From contig CAYXBQ010000014.1 of NCBI GenBank assembly GCA_964463375.1, positions 1 through 58,606 on the forward strand: a stretch of DNA of 58,606 nt. The letters run 5' to 3'. This document shows positions 50,460-58,586 of this stretch, piece after piece. Origin of the DNA: UMGS1696 sp964463375. Lineage in GTDB: Bacteria; Bacillota; Clostridia; Oscillospirales; CAG-272. Below the pieces are notes generated by a model. It was not told where the DNA came from. It made no database searches and worked only from the letters and a program-made list of their open reading frames with translations. The position numbers and the translations under genes are program-made. Position 1 is the first letter of the stretch. The number at the start of each line of letters is the position of its first letter.

Positions 50460-52805
50460 ATGACACTTGACAAATTGGCTGTCGGCAAATCGGCAGTGAT
50501 CACAGCGGTAGGGGGCGAAGGCTCTCTGCGGCAGCATTTTTTGGATATGGGCGTGCTTCCCGGTGCTGAGGTCACGCTGGTACAATATGCCCCCATGGGT
50601 GACCCCATGGAGCTGCGGATCCACGGCTATGAGCTGACCCTGCGGCTGGCCGATGCGGAGCAGATCACCATCGTGCCCATGGAAGAAAATACACCGGCAA
50701 AGATGGCAGACACGGAAACGGTCGTCTGGGGCAAAGAGCGGAACCGGGTCCATCCGGGGCTGGGGGAAAGCGGCAAATACCATGTGAAGGCCACCGAAAA
50801 TCCCCTGCCGGAGGGAACGGAGCTGACCTTTGCACTGGCGGGCAACCAGAACTGCGGCAAGACCACACTGTTCAACCAGCTCACCGGCGCAAACCAGCAC
50901 GTGGGCAACTTCCCCGGCGTGACGGTGGATCAAAAGAGCGGCCCCATCCTATCCCATCCGGAGACCAAGGTCACGGACCTGCCGGGGATCTATTCGCTGT
51001 CCCCCTATTCCAGTGAGGAGATCGTGTCCCGGGACTTTATTTTGAACACCCATCCCTGCGGCATCATCAACATCGTGGATGCTACGAACATCGAACGGAA
51101 CCTGTATCTGACCATGCAGCTGCTGGAGCTGGACATCCCCATGGTGCTGGCACTGAACATGATGGACGAAATGCGGGGCAACGGCGGTACCGTGGACATC
51201 AACGCCATGGAGGAGCTGCTGGGGATCCCGGTGGTGCCGGTGTCTGCGGCGAAAAACGAAGGGGTGGCGGAGCTGGTGGAGCACGCCCTGCACGTGGCAA
51301 AGTACCAGGAAAAGCCCGGCCGGACGGATTTCTGTGCCAAGGACAGCCCGGTACACCGCTGTCTCCACGGCATCATGCACCTGATCGAGGACCATGCCAC
51401 AGAGGCGGGTATCCCCGTGCGGTTCGCAGCCTCCAAGCTGGCAGAGGGAGATGCACTTGTGGCAAAGGCACTGGGGCTGACCGCAAACGAACAGGAGATG
51501 GTGGAGCATATTCTGGTGCAGATGGAGCAGGAAAGCGGCATGGACCGAGCAGCTGCCATTGCGGATATGCGGTTCTCCTTCATCACCGGGCTATGTAAGC
51601 GGACGGTGGTCAAGCCGGTGGAGAGTAGAGAGCATCTCCGCAGCCGGAAGATCGACCGTTTCCTGACCGGCAAATACACCGCCATCCCCGCCTTTATCGG
51701 GATCATGGCACTGGTGTTCTGGCTGACCTTCAACGTGATCGGTGCCTTCTTCCAGGGACTATTGGAAACGGGCATCGACTGGCTGACCGGTGCGGTGGAT
51801 GGACTGCTGACCGGTGCCGGGGTCAGTCCGGTGCTGCAATCGCTGGTGATCGACGGGATCTTTGGGGGCGTAGGCTCTGTGCTGTCCTTTATCCCCATCA
51901 TCGTGGTGCTGTTCTTCTTCCTGTCCCTGCTGGAAGACAGCGGCTACATGGCAAGAGTGGCCTTCGTCATGGACAAGCTGCTGCGGAAGATCGGCCTGTC
52001 CGGGCGCAGTATTGTACCCATGCTCATTGGCTTTGGCTGTACCGTACCCGGTGTCATGGCAAGCCGTACACTGCCGTCGGAGCGGGACCGGAAAATGACC
52101 ATCCTGCTGACCCCCTTCATGAGCTGTACCGCCAAGCTGCCCATCTACGGCTTCTTCGCCGATGCCTTCTTCCCCAAAACAAGCGGCCTGGTCATGGTGG
52201 GACTGTACTTCTTTGGGATCCTGGTGGGCATCCTCATGGCGCTGGTTTCGAAGAATACCCTGTTCCGGGGAGAGGCGGTGCCCTTTGTGATGGAGCTGCC
52301 CAACTACCGGATGCCGGGTGCCAAAAACGTGGCGCATCTGCTGTGGGACAAGGCGAAGGACTTTTTGCAGCGTGCCTTCACCGTGATCTTTGTGGCATCC
52401 ATGGTGGTGTGGTTCCTGCAAAGCTTTGACTTTGGGTTGCACATCGTGGCCGATTCTGCGGACAGTATCCTGGCTGTTGTGGCCGGGTTCATCGCACCGA
52501 TCTTTGCTCCCGTAGGCTTTGGGGACTGGCGCATCGTCACCTCTCTCATCGCCGGGTTCATGGCAAAGGAAAGCGTGGTCTCCACCCTGACCGTGCTGGT
52601 GGGCGGCAGCATCGAAACGATTCTGACTCCCTTGTCTGCCGCATCGCTGCTGGTGTTCTGCCTGCTGTATACGCCCTGTGTGGCCGCTGTAGCCTCGATC
52701 AAGCGGGAATTGGGTGGTCGCTGGGCCGTAGGTGTGGTGGTCGGTCAATGCGTCATAGCGTGGCTCTGTGCGCTTCTGGTGTATGGGATCGGAGCACTTG
52801 TATGA
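50460..52805 (+). CDS. feoB: Ferrous iron transporter, FeoA-FeoB fusion
   Basis: The 781-residue protein starts with a FeoA-like SH3 domain (about 1-75: LRQHFLDMGVLPGAEVTLV). A linker joins it to FeoB. The G domain (about 120-290) has G1 AGNQNCGKTTLFNQLTG, G3 DLPGIYSL and G4 LNMMDEM. The polytopic membrane part has the Gate motifs GFGCTVPGVMASR and FMAKESVVSTL. It imports Fe2+, as expected for an anaerobe. FeoA and FeoB are more often separate genes; the fusion is known in Clostridia and Bacteroidetes. TATGGAGGA precedes ATG 50460. The tiny Cys-rich gene overlaps its stop. Confidence 0.95.
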   Translation: MTLDKLAVGKSAVITAVGGEGSLRQHFLDMGVLPGAEVTLVQYAPMGDPMELRIHGYELTLRLADAEQITIVPMEENTPAKMADTETVVWGKERNRVHPGLGESGKYHVKATENPLPEGTELTFALAGNQNCGKTTLFNQLTGANQHVGNFPGVTVDQKSGPILSHPETKVTDLPGIYSLSPYSSEEIVSRDFILNTHPCGIINIVDATNIERNLYLTMQLLELDIPMVLALNMMDEMRGNGGTVDINAMEELLGIPVVPVSAAKNEGVAELVEHALHVAKYQEKPGRTDFCAKDSPVHRCLHGIMHLIEDHATEAGIPVRFAASKLAEGDALVAKALGLTANEQEMVEHILVQMEQESGMDRAAAIADMRFSFITGLCKRTVVKPVESREHLRSRKIDRFLTGKYTAIPAFIGIMALVFWLTFNVIGAFFQGLLETGIDWLTGAVDGLLTGAGVSPVLQSLVIDGIFGGVGSVLSFIPIIVVLFFFLSLLEDSGYMARVAFVMDKLLRKIGLSGRSIVPMLIGFGCTVPGVMASRTLPSERDRKMTILLTPFMSCTAKLPIYGFFADAFFPKTSGLVMVGLYFFGILVGILMALVSKNTLFRGEAVPFVMELPNYRMPGAKNVAHLLWDKAKDFLQRAFTVIFVASMVVWFLQSFDFGLHIVADSADSILAVVAGFIAPIFAPVGFGDWRIVTSLIAGFMAKESVVSTLTVLVGGSIETILTPLSAASLLVFCLLYTPCVAAVASIKRELGGRWAVGVVVGQCVIAWLCALLVYGIGALV

Positions 52806-52948
52806 TCGGCAATATCGTACTGCTTGCCCTGATCGGTATCTGCGCCGGTCTGGCGGTGGGGCATATGTGGAAAAACCGCAAAAAGCCCCACTGCGGCGGC
52901 GACTGTACACACTGCGTAAGCTGTGGCAGTGAACGCACCAAAAAATAA
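52802..52948 (+). CDS. FeoB-associated Cys-rich membrane microprotein
   Basis: The 48-residue protein has one membrane helix (about 3-22), then a basic stretch and the Cys pattern CGGDCTHCVSC. It matches the FeoB-associated Cys-rich membrane protein family found downstream of feoB in Firmicutes, which may act like FeoC as an accessory or iron sensor. The start overlaps the feoB stop by 4 bases (ATGA), so it is translationally coupled. A terminator follows. Confidence 0.88.
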   Translation: MIGNIVLLALIGICAGLAVGHMWKNRKKPHCGGDCTHCVSCGSERTKK

Positions 52949-52964
52949 GTAAACAAAAAACATC

Positions 52965-53000
52965 CCTTTTGCACCGAAATAAGTGCGATGGGGATGTTTT
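52965..53000. terminator. Bidirectional terminator
   Basis: AACATCCC..GCAC / GTGC..GGGATGTT with A and T runs on the two sides; serves feo and mscL. Confidence 0.88.
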
Positions 53001-53009
53001 CTTGTGTCA

Positions 53010-53519
53010 TTACTTTTTCAGAGAAGCGGCAATATCCCGGAGGAGTTGCAGCTCTTCTTCCCGCTCTGCACGGATCTTTGCTTCAGCTTCGGCGGCAGCG
53101 GCAGCTTCTGCATCGGCCTTTTCCTTGGCAGCGGCTTCTTCCTCGGCCTTCTTGGCGGCAGCTTCAGCCGTGGACTTTTCGTGCATCTTGTCCTTGAAGC
53201 GCATCATGATCCGCAGGACTAAGAAGATGGCGAAGGCGGTGATCAGAAAATCGATGATGGTCTGGATGAAATCGCCATACTGGATGGCGGTCTCGGCGGT
53301 CTGCTCCACCCCGTCCACGATCACGGCCTCCTTCAGTACCAGCTTCCAGTCGCTGAGGTTCAGACCACCCACCAGCAAGCTGATCAGAGGAGATACGATG
53401 TAGTTCACCAGACCCGAGGAGATCTTGGAGAACGCACCACCGACAACCACACCGACTGCCATGTCGATGACGTTGCCGCGAGAAATGAATGTTTTGAAAT
53501 CAGCCCAGAATTTTCCCAT
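53010..53519 (-). CDS. mscL: Large-conductance mechanosensitive channel MscL
   Basis: The 169-residue protein has the MscL N-terminal amphipathic helix, TM1 with the conserved NVIDMAVGVVVGGAFSKI, a periplasmic loop and TM2 (about 82-105: ITAFAIFLVLRIMMR). The usual C-terminal bundle is replaced by an extended Ala/Glu/Lys coiled coil of about 50 residues (EEEAAAKEKADAEAAAAAEA), longer than in E. coli MscL (136 residues). The pore opens on membrane tension to relieve osmotic shock. Monocistronic, with promoter and bidirectional terminator. Confidence 0.95.
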   Translation of the reverse strand: MGKFWADFKTFISRGNVIDMAVGVVVGGAFSKISSGLVNYIVSPLISLLVGGLNLSDWKLVLKEAVIVDGVEQTAETAIQYGDFIQTIIDFLITAFAIFLVLRIMMRFKDKMHEKSTAEAAAKKAEEEAAAKEKADAEAAAAAEAEAKIRAEREEELQLLRDIAASLKK

Positions 53520-53566
53520 GTCAAAATCCTTTCGTATGTATGAAAAAAGTATGTCATGCAGGGAAG

Positions 53567-53595
53567 ATTATACCACATTCCAGCCGCATTTGCAA
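53567..53595 (-). promoter_or_regulatory. SigA promoter of mscL
   Basis: Minus-strand TTGCAA, 17-bp spacer ending TGTGG, TATAAT. Confidence 0.88.
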
Positions 53596-53599
53596 GGGG

Positions 53600-53995
53600 T
53601 TGACGAGAATTTCTTGCGGTTGACAGCGGGATTTTCCACAGATCATCTGCCGCGAACAGGAGAGAGAATGGTGTAGCACGGAGAGACGACTGCGGTTTCT
53701 GCCGACCGTGCGTATCGTCTCCCCCATAAAAGATCCATATCCACCCCTGTCGTGTGTGTGCAGTGCCGCAGGGCACCACTTCTCTTTCTCTTCACACTCT
53801 CTTTCTCTTTATCTTTATACTTCTCTTTATACTTCTCTTTAGGGTTTTTTGGGTTTTCGGAAAAACCGGTGGGTTATTTTGGGTTTCTCGAAAAACCCAC
53901 TGGGTTATTTTGGGTTTATGGTCTGCCTTCCTTTTTGGCATGGCATTGTTTCTCTTGCCTATCGCCAACACGTTTACGGTCAATGAAGCTGACGG
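53600..53995. repeat. Gene-poor stretch with repeats and a pyrimidine tract
   Basis: No convincing gene. 53655-53725 has a hairpin GGAGAGACGA/TCGTCTCCCC. 53780-53841 is a plus-strand pyrimidine-rich tract with TTATACTTCTCT units. 53851-53911 holds two copies of a 30-31 bp unit (GGGTTT-TCG-AAAAACC..GGGTTATTTT), each with an internal GGGTTT/AAAACCC hairpin. An 84-codon plus-strand frame (53754-54008) crosses this low-complexity DNA and is probably chance. This is the region downstream of the ECF sigma gene. Confidence 0.6.
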
Positions 53996-56521
53996 TCAAC
54001 GTAGTTGACTACCGATCTGTGCCGCAATGCATACCAGCTTGCCGTCCCCGTCTCGTTCGATGGCGTAGGTGGTGCCGGCACGGATCTCTGCCGGGCAGTT
54101 GTCCAGCTGATATACCCGGCGCATTCCCTCGAAGATGGGGCAGTAGCCGTCCCCAAAGCCCTCTGCTTCCGTCAGGATATACCGGGCAGAGACTTCGGTC
54201 TCCTTGTCCATGTAGAAATGCTCCACCTCCACGATGCCCACACCGGGTGCAAAGTCATAGGTCATCCTGCCGCCACGATAGCCCATGCCACCGTGCAGAC
54301 CTGTGGCTTGCAGATGGATCCGGCGTACCTTTGCGTAGGTGTGCCCGCTTACCGTGACCGAGGGGAGCTCCTCCACGGACAGGTCGGTGTGGATGCCTTC
54401 AAAATCAAAGGAATCCGTGTAGCCGTCCACCCATTTGTCGTCCCAGAGCCGCCCTGCCACGTCGGAGAGAATGTCCCAGAGCCAGGTGAACAGCATGGGT
54501 GCGTAGACCAGCGGTGTGTCCTTCCACTCAAAGTGATACGGATGATCGGTGAGCTTCCAGCTGCTTTCTACTTCCGTCAAATAGAACGGCGAGAAGAAGT
54601 TCCAGTGTCCTTTCCAAGCGCAGCTCGGATCGACCTCTGGATCGGTGGTGTAGATCTCCTCCATGATGCGCTGTGCCAGCTCGGTGGATACCTTTTCGTA
54701 GGGGGTCACGGCAAGCTCGGCGGCGTGGGTCAGAATGGGACGCACGTCCTTTGCCAGCCATTCCTTTTCCCCACTTGATGCCACATACGTCTCCCGAACC
54801 GCCAGCATTTGTCCCTGCCAGGTGTCGGCGTATCCGGTGCGTTCTGCCAGGATGACATTGGACAGCACCGCTTTTTGCTCGTCCGCATAGGTGACTGCAT
54901 ATTCGTCGTACATTTCCAAATACGGATCAAAGCCGGTCAGCACATATTTCCAGCGGTTGCCCGTGACCAGCGGAAACAGTCCTTCCCCGGTGACGGTATA
55001 ATCGCATAGCGCCAGTGCGATACCGTTTGTCGTATCATCCGGGCTTTCGTACCGTACAAGCCCCACGCCGTCCTTCCAGTAGCCGACCACCGGCAGTCCC
55101 CGTTTGTCACCGGTCACTGTCCACTTTTGGCAATCGTGGAACACACCTGCCGGGGTCTCCACGGTACAGTGGTCGCATTCGTAGGTCATGGTCACCTTTC
55201 CGCTGTCCGAGATACGGCTCTCTCCCACCCGCATGGAACCATCGGGAAATTGGTTGTCGCACCGGCTCAGGTAGTACATGGGATGGGTAAGCGCCGGTAC
55301 GGTCAGGCTGCCACGATTGAAGCCGGGCTGCATATCGAACAGCAGCTTGCCATCCATATAGCGATACTGCTCGCCGGTGGTCCAGAAACTCCATTTGCCG
55401 TAGTTCTTTTGCCGCAGGGCGACACACTGTAGGGCAGAGAGGGCATTGGCGTAATATACATCCGAAGGCTGGAGGAGCTCCAGTACCTTGTGGTAGCATT
55501 CCTTCTCATCGTCAAACAATCCCTCGTCCGCAGAGTAGCATCCCAGCCAGAACCAGGTGTAGCCAAGAGCCTGCACATACCCAGCCGCCGCAAGTTCGGG
55601 GATCTGCGTGTGCCGCATGAAGTCCAGCCGCTCCTTGCCGCTATATTTGTCGTGGTCGTGGGAGACGAGAAACTGCATCACGTCCTCGTTGCGGCATTTC
55701 GTCAGGCACTCCCGGATCCGGGCGATGTGCTTGTCCCGGTCTACGATCTCCCCATCCGGCAGCCACCACAGACCCATTTTCAGCACGTCCGCCAGCGCAG
55801 AATTTTTCTCCGCTTCGTAGTCCTCCTCCGGAATCTGTTCGATGTCATGCAGCACGCTGTGGTATGCCTCTGCAAAGCCGGGCTTGTATTCCTTGTAGCC
55901 CCACTGCCGCAACGCCTCTACCTTTTCCATCACTGCTTGTACAAACTTTTCCATAGCCTTGTCGTCCTTTCTGTATGTGGTTCGTAGGAGCTCTCGTCCC
56001 TGGTACAGCCGATATTTCACCGTCCCCTGTGGGATCGATAGCCGTAGTGCGATCTCCGAGACAGATAGTCCTTCGAAATAGTGCAGCTCCAAAATGGTGC
56101 GGATCTTTTCGCTCATTCGGTTCAGTGCATCCCGTAGACCATCGCTGACCGCTTCCTCGGCTTGCTGCTGTTGCCAATGCCAGTAGTCCTGCCGTTCTGC
56201 CAAGGCGAGGAGCGTATCGCTGTCCTCTGCCGTGATCTCCGGGCAGCGCTTTGCCATGTTTTTGGCGTGATTGGTGGCAATGCGGCAGATCCAGGTGCCG
56301 AATCGCTCCGGCTGCCGCAGGGTCGATAGCTTCGTCCATCCTGCCACAAAGGCATCCTGTGCCGCATCTTCTGCCAAAGACTGTTTGTGGAGCACACGCC
56401 ACGCACAATGCAGCACCAGCTTCTGATACCGCCGCACCAGCGCACTGTAGGCCTCCGGTTTGTCCAGCAGCGTCAGAGAGACCAACGCCCCGTCGGGCAG
56501 ATTCGTGTAGTTTTCCGCCAT
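53996..56521 (-). CDS. ECF-type sigma factor with about 650-residue C-terminal extension
   Basis: The 841-residue protein begins as an ECF sigma factor: region 2 at about 20-90 (QKLVLHCAWRVLHKQSLAED, DAFVAGWTKLSTLRQPERFG, TWICRIATNHAKN) and region 4 at about 132-185 (MSEKIRTILELHYFEGLSVS, IALRLSIPQGTVKYRLYQG). Usual ECF factors end near residue 185. Here a soluble extension continues to 841: a helical part (about 190-420) and a beta-rich part, with no membrane helix and no domain I recognise. Start ATG 56521 has GGAGGTGA upstream. No anti-sigma gene lies next to it, so the extension may be a built-in regulator or sensor. The upstream AACCTTTT..GTCTATT promoter suggests autoregulation. Confidence 0.85.
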   Translation of the reverse strand: MAENYTNLPDGALVSLTLLDKPEAYSALVRRYQKLVLHCAWRVLHKQSLAEDAAQDAFVAGWTKLSTLRQPERFGTWICRIATNHAKNMAKRCPEITAEDSDTLLALAERQDYWHWQQQQAEEAVSDGLRDALNRMSEKIRTILELHYFEGLSVSEIALRLSIPQGTVKYRLYQGRELLRTTYRKDDKAMEKFVQAVMEKVEALRQWGYKEYKPGFAEAYHSVLHDIEQIPEEDYEAEKNSALADVLKMGLWWLPDGEIVDRDKHIARIRECLTKCRNEDVMQFLVSHDHDKYSGKERLDFMRHTQIPELAAAGYVQALGYTWFWLGCYSADEGLFDDEKECYHKVLELLQPSDVYYANALSALQCVALRQKNYGKWSFWTTGEQYRYMDGKLLFDMQPGFNRGSLTVPALTHPMYYLSRCDNQFPDGSMRVGESRISDSGKVTMTYECDHCTVETPAGVFHDCQKWTVTGDKRGLPVVGYWKDGVGLVRYESPDDTTNGIALALCDYTVTGEGLFPLVTGNRWKYVLTGFDPYLEMYDEYAVTYADEQKAVLSNVILAERTGYADTWQGQMLAVRETYVASSGEKEWLAKDVRPILTHAAELAVTPYEKVSTELAQRIMEEIYTTDPEVDPSCAWKGHWNFFSPFYLTEVESSWKLTDHPYHFEWKDTPLVYAPMLFTWLWDILSDVAGRLWDDKWVDGYTDSFDFEGIHTDLSVEELPSVTVSGHTYAKVRRIHLQATGLHGGMGYRGGRMTYDFAPGVGIVEVEHFYMDKETEVSARYILTEAEGFGDGYCPIFEGMRRVYQLDNCPAEIRAGTTYAIERDGDGKLVCIAAQIGSQLR

Positions 56522-56563
56522 AGGCTCACCTCCAAGTCGTTGTGATTTTTTTCGCTCTGTTAG

Positions 56564-56591
56564 AATAGACAACCGGGCGGGGGAAAAGGTT
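56564..56591 (-). promoter_or_regulatory. ECF-type promoter of the sigma-fusion gene
   Basis: On the minus strand CCAACCTTTT is followed, 13 bp after the T run, by GTCTATT (17 bp from AACC to GTC). This matches the AAC..GTC form of ECF-dependent promoters, and no SigA pair is seen. The leader is about 35 nt. Confidence 0.6.
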
Positions 56592-56644
56592 GGAGATGGG
56601 GCAAAAAAAGTTTGGAAAAAAAGGGAGAAATTTTGCGTTTTCAC

Positions 56645-56673
56645 TTGATTATAACACAAAAATGCGGTATACT
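56645..56673 (+). promoter_or_regulatory. SigA promoter of the Gfo/Idh/MocA operon
   Basis: TTGATT, 17-bp spacer ending TGCGG, TATACT. Confidence 0.82.
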
Positions 56674-56739
56674 CAATAGGATGCAGAAAATCTGCGCAAA
56701 ATACGAAAGATAGACTGTTTTGATACAAAGGAGAATACC

Positions 56740-57969
56740 ATGAAGATCCATATAGCCGTCATCGGCTGCGGTGACTTTGCCCAGAGCTTTGTACCGCTGT
56801 TCCAGGCGCACCCCAATGTGGCATCCGTGTGCGTATGTGACGTGATCCCTGAGCGGGCCGAAAGCTATGCCAAAAAGTTCGGTGTCCCCGTTTGCCCGTC
56901 CTTCGAGGAGGCACTGGCAGACCCCGCTATCGATACCGTTGCCATTTTCACCCAGCGGCACCTCCACGGCCCCATGGTGGTGAAGGCCCTGTATGCGGGC
57001 AAGCACGTGTACTCGGCCGTACCCATGGCGACCACACCGGCGGAATGCGGGGAGATCATCGAAGCGGTGAAGGCCACCGGAAAGGTCTACATGATGGGCG
57101 AGACCTGCATCTATTACCCCTGCTCCATGTACTGCCGACAGGCCTACGACCGTGGAGAATTCGGCAAGTTCGTCTACGGCGAGAGCCAATACTTCCACGA
57201 CCTGTCCCACTTCCCGAAAAACTTCACCGACGACAGACCCAACTCCGCACTGCCGCCCTTCTTCTATCCCACCCACTCCACGGCCATGCTGCTCTATGCC
57301 ATCGGCGAACACGCAGTGAAGGTGTCGGCGGTGGGCTACAAGGATACCGAGGAGAACACACCCTATGCCGTGGGAGAGAACCCCTGGGACAACACCTTCT
57401 CCAACGAATTCTCCCTGATGCAGCTGTCCGGCGGCGGGGTGGCCAGAGTCAGCGAAGGCAGACGGATCGGCTATAAGGCACCGTCTTCGTATATCTCCGG
57501 CTTCTACGGCACCAAAGGCTCCTACCAGTTCAGCAATGCCCAGCACATCGTCACCAGTCTCAGACCCGGCGGGGTAGACCTGACCGATGTCAGCGATACG
57601 GTGAATCCGGCGGACATGACGGCACATCGGGACGAGGTGGACTTCAAGGAAAAGGTCGCCAACCACACCTGGCAGTGGAATAGCTTTGCGCCTATCCAGG
57701 CCGAAGAGGTGGCAAGACTGCCCCAGTCCTACAAGGATATGCCAAACGTCAACGGGCATATGGCGTCCCACCAGCTGCTGATCGACGATTTCTGCACGGC
57801 GGTGGCAGAGAACAAGCTGCCGAAGGTCCACGCATGGCAGGCTGCCCGGTTCACCATTCCGGGACTGGTGGCACACGAATCGGCTATGCAGGGCGGGGTA
57901 CTGCTGGACATCCCCGACTACGGCGAGCCGGACGAAGCATTTTTACATAAGATGGAGGAACAAGCATGA
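56740..57969 (+). CDS. Gfo/Idh/MocA family NAD(P)-dependent oxidoreductase
   Basis: The 409-residue protein has an N-terminal Rossmann domain (IAVIGCGDFAQSFVPLFQAH, with GxGxxA-type glycine pattern) and the family's conserved KHVYSAVPMA near residue 88, where the usual EKP is replaced by VPM. A C-terminal alpha/beta substrate domain includes FYPTHSTAMLLYAIGEH near 185, with a His in the position of the catalytic GG-H-D region. Such enzymes oxidise sugars, inositols or similar polyols. The loss of the EKP lysine, usually catalytic, is a notable change. AAAGGAG lies before ATG 56740. It overlaps the next gene by 4 bases. Confidence 0.85.
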   Translation: MKIHIAVIGCGDFAQSFVPLFQAHPNVASVCVCDVIPERAESYAKKFGVPVCPSFEEALADPAIDTVAIFTQRHLHGPMVVKALYAGKHVYSAVPMATTPAECGEIIEAVKATGKVYMMGETCIYYPCSMYCRQAYDRGEFGKFVYGESQYFHDLSHFPKNFTDDRPNSALPPFFYPTHSTAMLLYAIGEHAVKVSAVGYKDTEENTPYAVGENPWDNTFSNEFSLMQLSGGGVARVSEGRRIGYKAPSSYISGFYGTKGSYQFSNAQHIVTSLRPGGVDLTDVSDTVNPADMTAHRDEVDFKEKVANHTWQWNSFAPIQAEEVARLPQSYKDMPNVNGHMASHQLLIDDFCTAVAENKLPKVHAWQAARFTIPGLVAHESAMQGGVLLDIPDYGEPDEAFLHKMEEQA

Positions 57970-58514
57970 ACAGCGAGATCGGAAATATCGTAGCCCAGGT
58001 GATCGGCGTATTGGCGGTAGCGGTGTCCTGTGTGATCTTTTTGGGCCGCAAGAGACAGCACATCCTCATTGCTAAATTCACGGCAGACGTGCTGTGGTTC
58101 GTACATTATTTTCTCATCGGCGCATACTCCGGTGCGGCACTGAACGTGCTGGCTATCGGGCGGGAGAGCGTTTTCTACAATAAGGGAAAGAAGTGGGCAT
58201 CGAATATCCTGTGGCTGTGGCTGTTCCTGGCCTTGACCGTCGGCTCCTGTCTGCTCACCTGGGAAGGTCCCATCAGTCTTTTGCCCATGTTAGGTTCCTG
58301 CTCGGCAGTGGTCAGCTTCTGGTGTACCAAGCCCATCCACATCCGGCTCATGGCGATCCCGGCGCAGGTGCTGTGGCTGATCTACGGCACGGTGCATTTC
58401 AGCCTGCCCAGCTTCATCTGCAACACCTTTGCCCTGATCACCATCGCCATTGGTCTGTACCAGGACGTGAAGGAGATGAAAAAAGCGAATAACGAAAAAA
58501 TGAATAATGAATAA
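57966..58514 (+). CDS. YgjV-like inner-membrane protein
   Basis: The 182-residue protein has about six membrane helices and matches the YgjV/Imp-YgjV family pattern: VIGVLAVAVSCVIFLGRKRQ at the N-terminus, then LWFVHYFLIGAYSGAALN, and a repeat-like second half (WLIYGTVHFSLPSFICN, ALITIAIGLYQD). The halves look like a duplicated PQ-loop-type three-helix unit. No molecular function is established. The ATGA overlap with the dehydrogenase shows translational coupling. Confidence 0.8.
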   Translation: MNSEIGNIVAQVIGVLAVAVSCVIFLGRKRQHILIAKFTADVLWFVHYFLIGAYSGAALNVLAIGRESVFYNKGKKWASNILWLWLFLALTVGSCLLTWEGPISLLPMLGSCSAVVSFWCTKPIHIRLMAIPAQVLWLIYGTVHFSLPSFICNTFALITIAIGLYQDVKEMKKANNEKMNNE

Positions 58515-58522
58515 TTGTGGTG

Positions 58523-58556
58523 AGAATATCGCAGCACTGCTGCGGTATTCTTTTTT
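58523..58556 (+). terminator. Terminator of the Gfo/YgjV operon
   Basis: GAATATCGCAGC-ACT-GCTGCGGTATTC with a 4-nt-scale loop, followed by TTTTTT. Confidence 0.92.
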
Positions 58557-58569
58557 GTATACCGAAAAC

Positions 58570-58586
58570 CCCCGGCTAGGCCGGGG
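58570..58586. other. Perfect GC hairpin at the window edge
   Basis: CCCCGGC-TAG-GCCGGGG. Short foldback hairpins of this type occur at the ends of IS200/IS605-type elements, but no transposase is visible before the window ends. Confidence 0.35.

Noticed and set aside
53754..54008. 84-codon plus-strand ORF downstream of the ECF sigma gene
   Set aside because: It runs through repeat and pyrimidine-rich DNA, its hydrophobic composition follows from T-rich codons, it lacks an SD, and it ends inside the sigma gene.
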